Part shown: positions 63,633-64,000 of the stretch, piece by piece
Position numbering within the stretch: the stretch's first letter is position 1
Layout of the letters: the number at the start of each line of letters is the position of its first letter
Source: an uncultured Metabacillus sp.
GTDB taxonomy: Bacteria; Bacillota; Bacilli; Bacillales; Bacillaceae
Assembly (NCBI RefSeq): GCF_947503125.1
Contig: NZ_CANNCR010000006.1
Coordinates: forward strand, 62,001 to 126,000
Length of the DNA: 64,000 bases
Reading direction: 5' to 3'
Notes under the pieces: model-generated
What the model was told of the DNA's origin: nothing
What the model saw: only the letters and a program-made list of their open reading frames with translations
Database searches by the model: none
Position numbers and translations under genes: made by a program

Positions 63633-64000
63633 GCAAGGTTTGCTCGTTTCATTGCTTTTGCTAATCATAACTGGTTACCACCTTTTAGCTGCAAATCCTG
63701 TCCATGCGGATTCGACGAAAATTGATGAGCTTGTTCCAAATGATTATCAAGAAAATCAATTTAAAAAAAATAATGAATTGCTTCATGATGAATCATTAAC
63801 GAATCAACGCTCAAATATACCTGAAGAGGTAAAGGATCTAACCTTTGAACGGGAAAAACAGTCTCAGGATGACATCATGAAATCAACCTTGTTTTTAAGT
63901 GAGACAAGTGACAACAATACGATCAAAGCGAAAGCACTTGAAATGCAGTTGTTTACAAATGTAGAAGATAAAGCTTTGAATCTGGCGGAAGAGGATGAAC
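63622..64000 (+). CDS. yueC: Type VII secretion protein YueC (EssA), 3' end outside window
   Basis: The frame from ATG at 63622 runs open to the window edge. A signal-peptide-like start (KQGLLVSLLLLIITGYHLLA, then AANPVHA) is followed by a charged Asn/Glu-rich extracellular stretch. EssA proteins are about 150 aa with a second span near the end, which would lie beyond the window. It overlaps the yueB stop by 11 bp; GGAG lies before the ATG. Confidence 0.85.
   Translation, partial: MQHKQGLLVSLLLLIITGYHLLAANPVHADSTKIDELVPNDYQENQFKKNNELLHDESLTNQRSNIPEEVKDLTFEREKQSQDDIMKSTLFLSETSDNNTIKAKALEMQLFTNVEDKALNLAEEDE

Noticed and set aside
1-64000. tRNA, rRNA, CRISPR arrays, transposases or prophage genes
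   Set aside because: None was recognised. The only dispersed repeats are the ~118-bp palindromic elements, which carry no ORF.

Overview
The window reads as chromosome of a low-GC, Gram-positive endospore-former relative (family Bacillaceae; the genus cannot be settled from sequence alone). Supporting signs are strong AGGAGG ribosome-binding sites, frequent TTG/GTG starts, Rho-independent terminators after most units, Bacillus-type operators (an 18-bp GntR operator, a TnrA/GlnR box) and gene sets with Bacillus lengths (gntRKPZ, bceRSAB, bmrCD, ahpCF, the yuk/yue type VII secretion locus). No rRNA, tRNA, CRISPR array or insertion sequence was seen.

Layout. 1-2.2 kb: the end of a very AT-rich type I restriction-modification locus (hsdM tail, hsdS). 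2.4-4.5 kb: a four-gene minus-strand operon (MBL hydrolase, its TetR regulator, a 30-aa membrane peptide, a YdjM-like membrane protein) with twin TetR operators. 4.6-5.0 kb: a deletion scar joining the 3' ends of an SDR gene and a TetR gene. 5.2-6.8 kb: mqo behind an attenuator-like leader. 6.9-8.8 kb: unknown genes and a DUF421 gene broken by one in-frame TGA. 8.9-11 kb: ahpCF. 11.4-16.6 kb: a full urease operon ureABCEFGD behind a TnrA site. 16.8-21 kb: a SWIM/Snf2 helicase and a DsbA-like protein. 21.1-26.4 kb: the gluconate operon gntRKPZ. 26.5-32.3 kb: a BCCT transporter, an unknown gene, a CdaR-type regulator with glycerate kinase, and a YdeI/OmdA-like gene. 32.3-36.8 kb: a bceRSAB-type peptide-antibiotic sensing and resistance module. 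37-44.3 kb: NhaC antiporter, DHA2 multidrug MFS, a decayed YeaO gene, a peptide transporter and an SDR.

44.7-46.8 kb holds a chromosomal ParMRC-like segregation cassette: an array of about 13 TGT-NN-RCA octamers, an actin-like ATPase, and a DNA-binding partner with two ribbon-helix-helix-like segments and an acidic tail. 46.9-51.4 kb holds the heterodimeric multidrug ABC exporter bmrCD, preceded by a 25-codon leader ORF whose 3' end can form a nested antiterminator against a strong terminator, which is the layout of ribosome-mediated attenuation. 51.7-53.6 kb: a UMF1-family MFS and a GNAT. 54.1 kb to the end: the type VII secretion operon yukE-yukD-yukC-yukBA-yueB-yueC, cut by the window edge.

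A dispersed palindromic intergenic element of about 118 bp occurs in four full copies (7.8, 16.6, 37.5 and 47.5 kb) and two short ones. Its arms differ between copies but stay complementary within each copy. The most interesting items are the ParMRC cassette, the bmr leader, this covarying repeat and the mqo leader.
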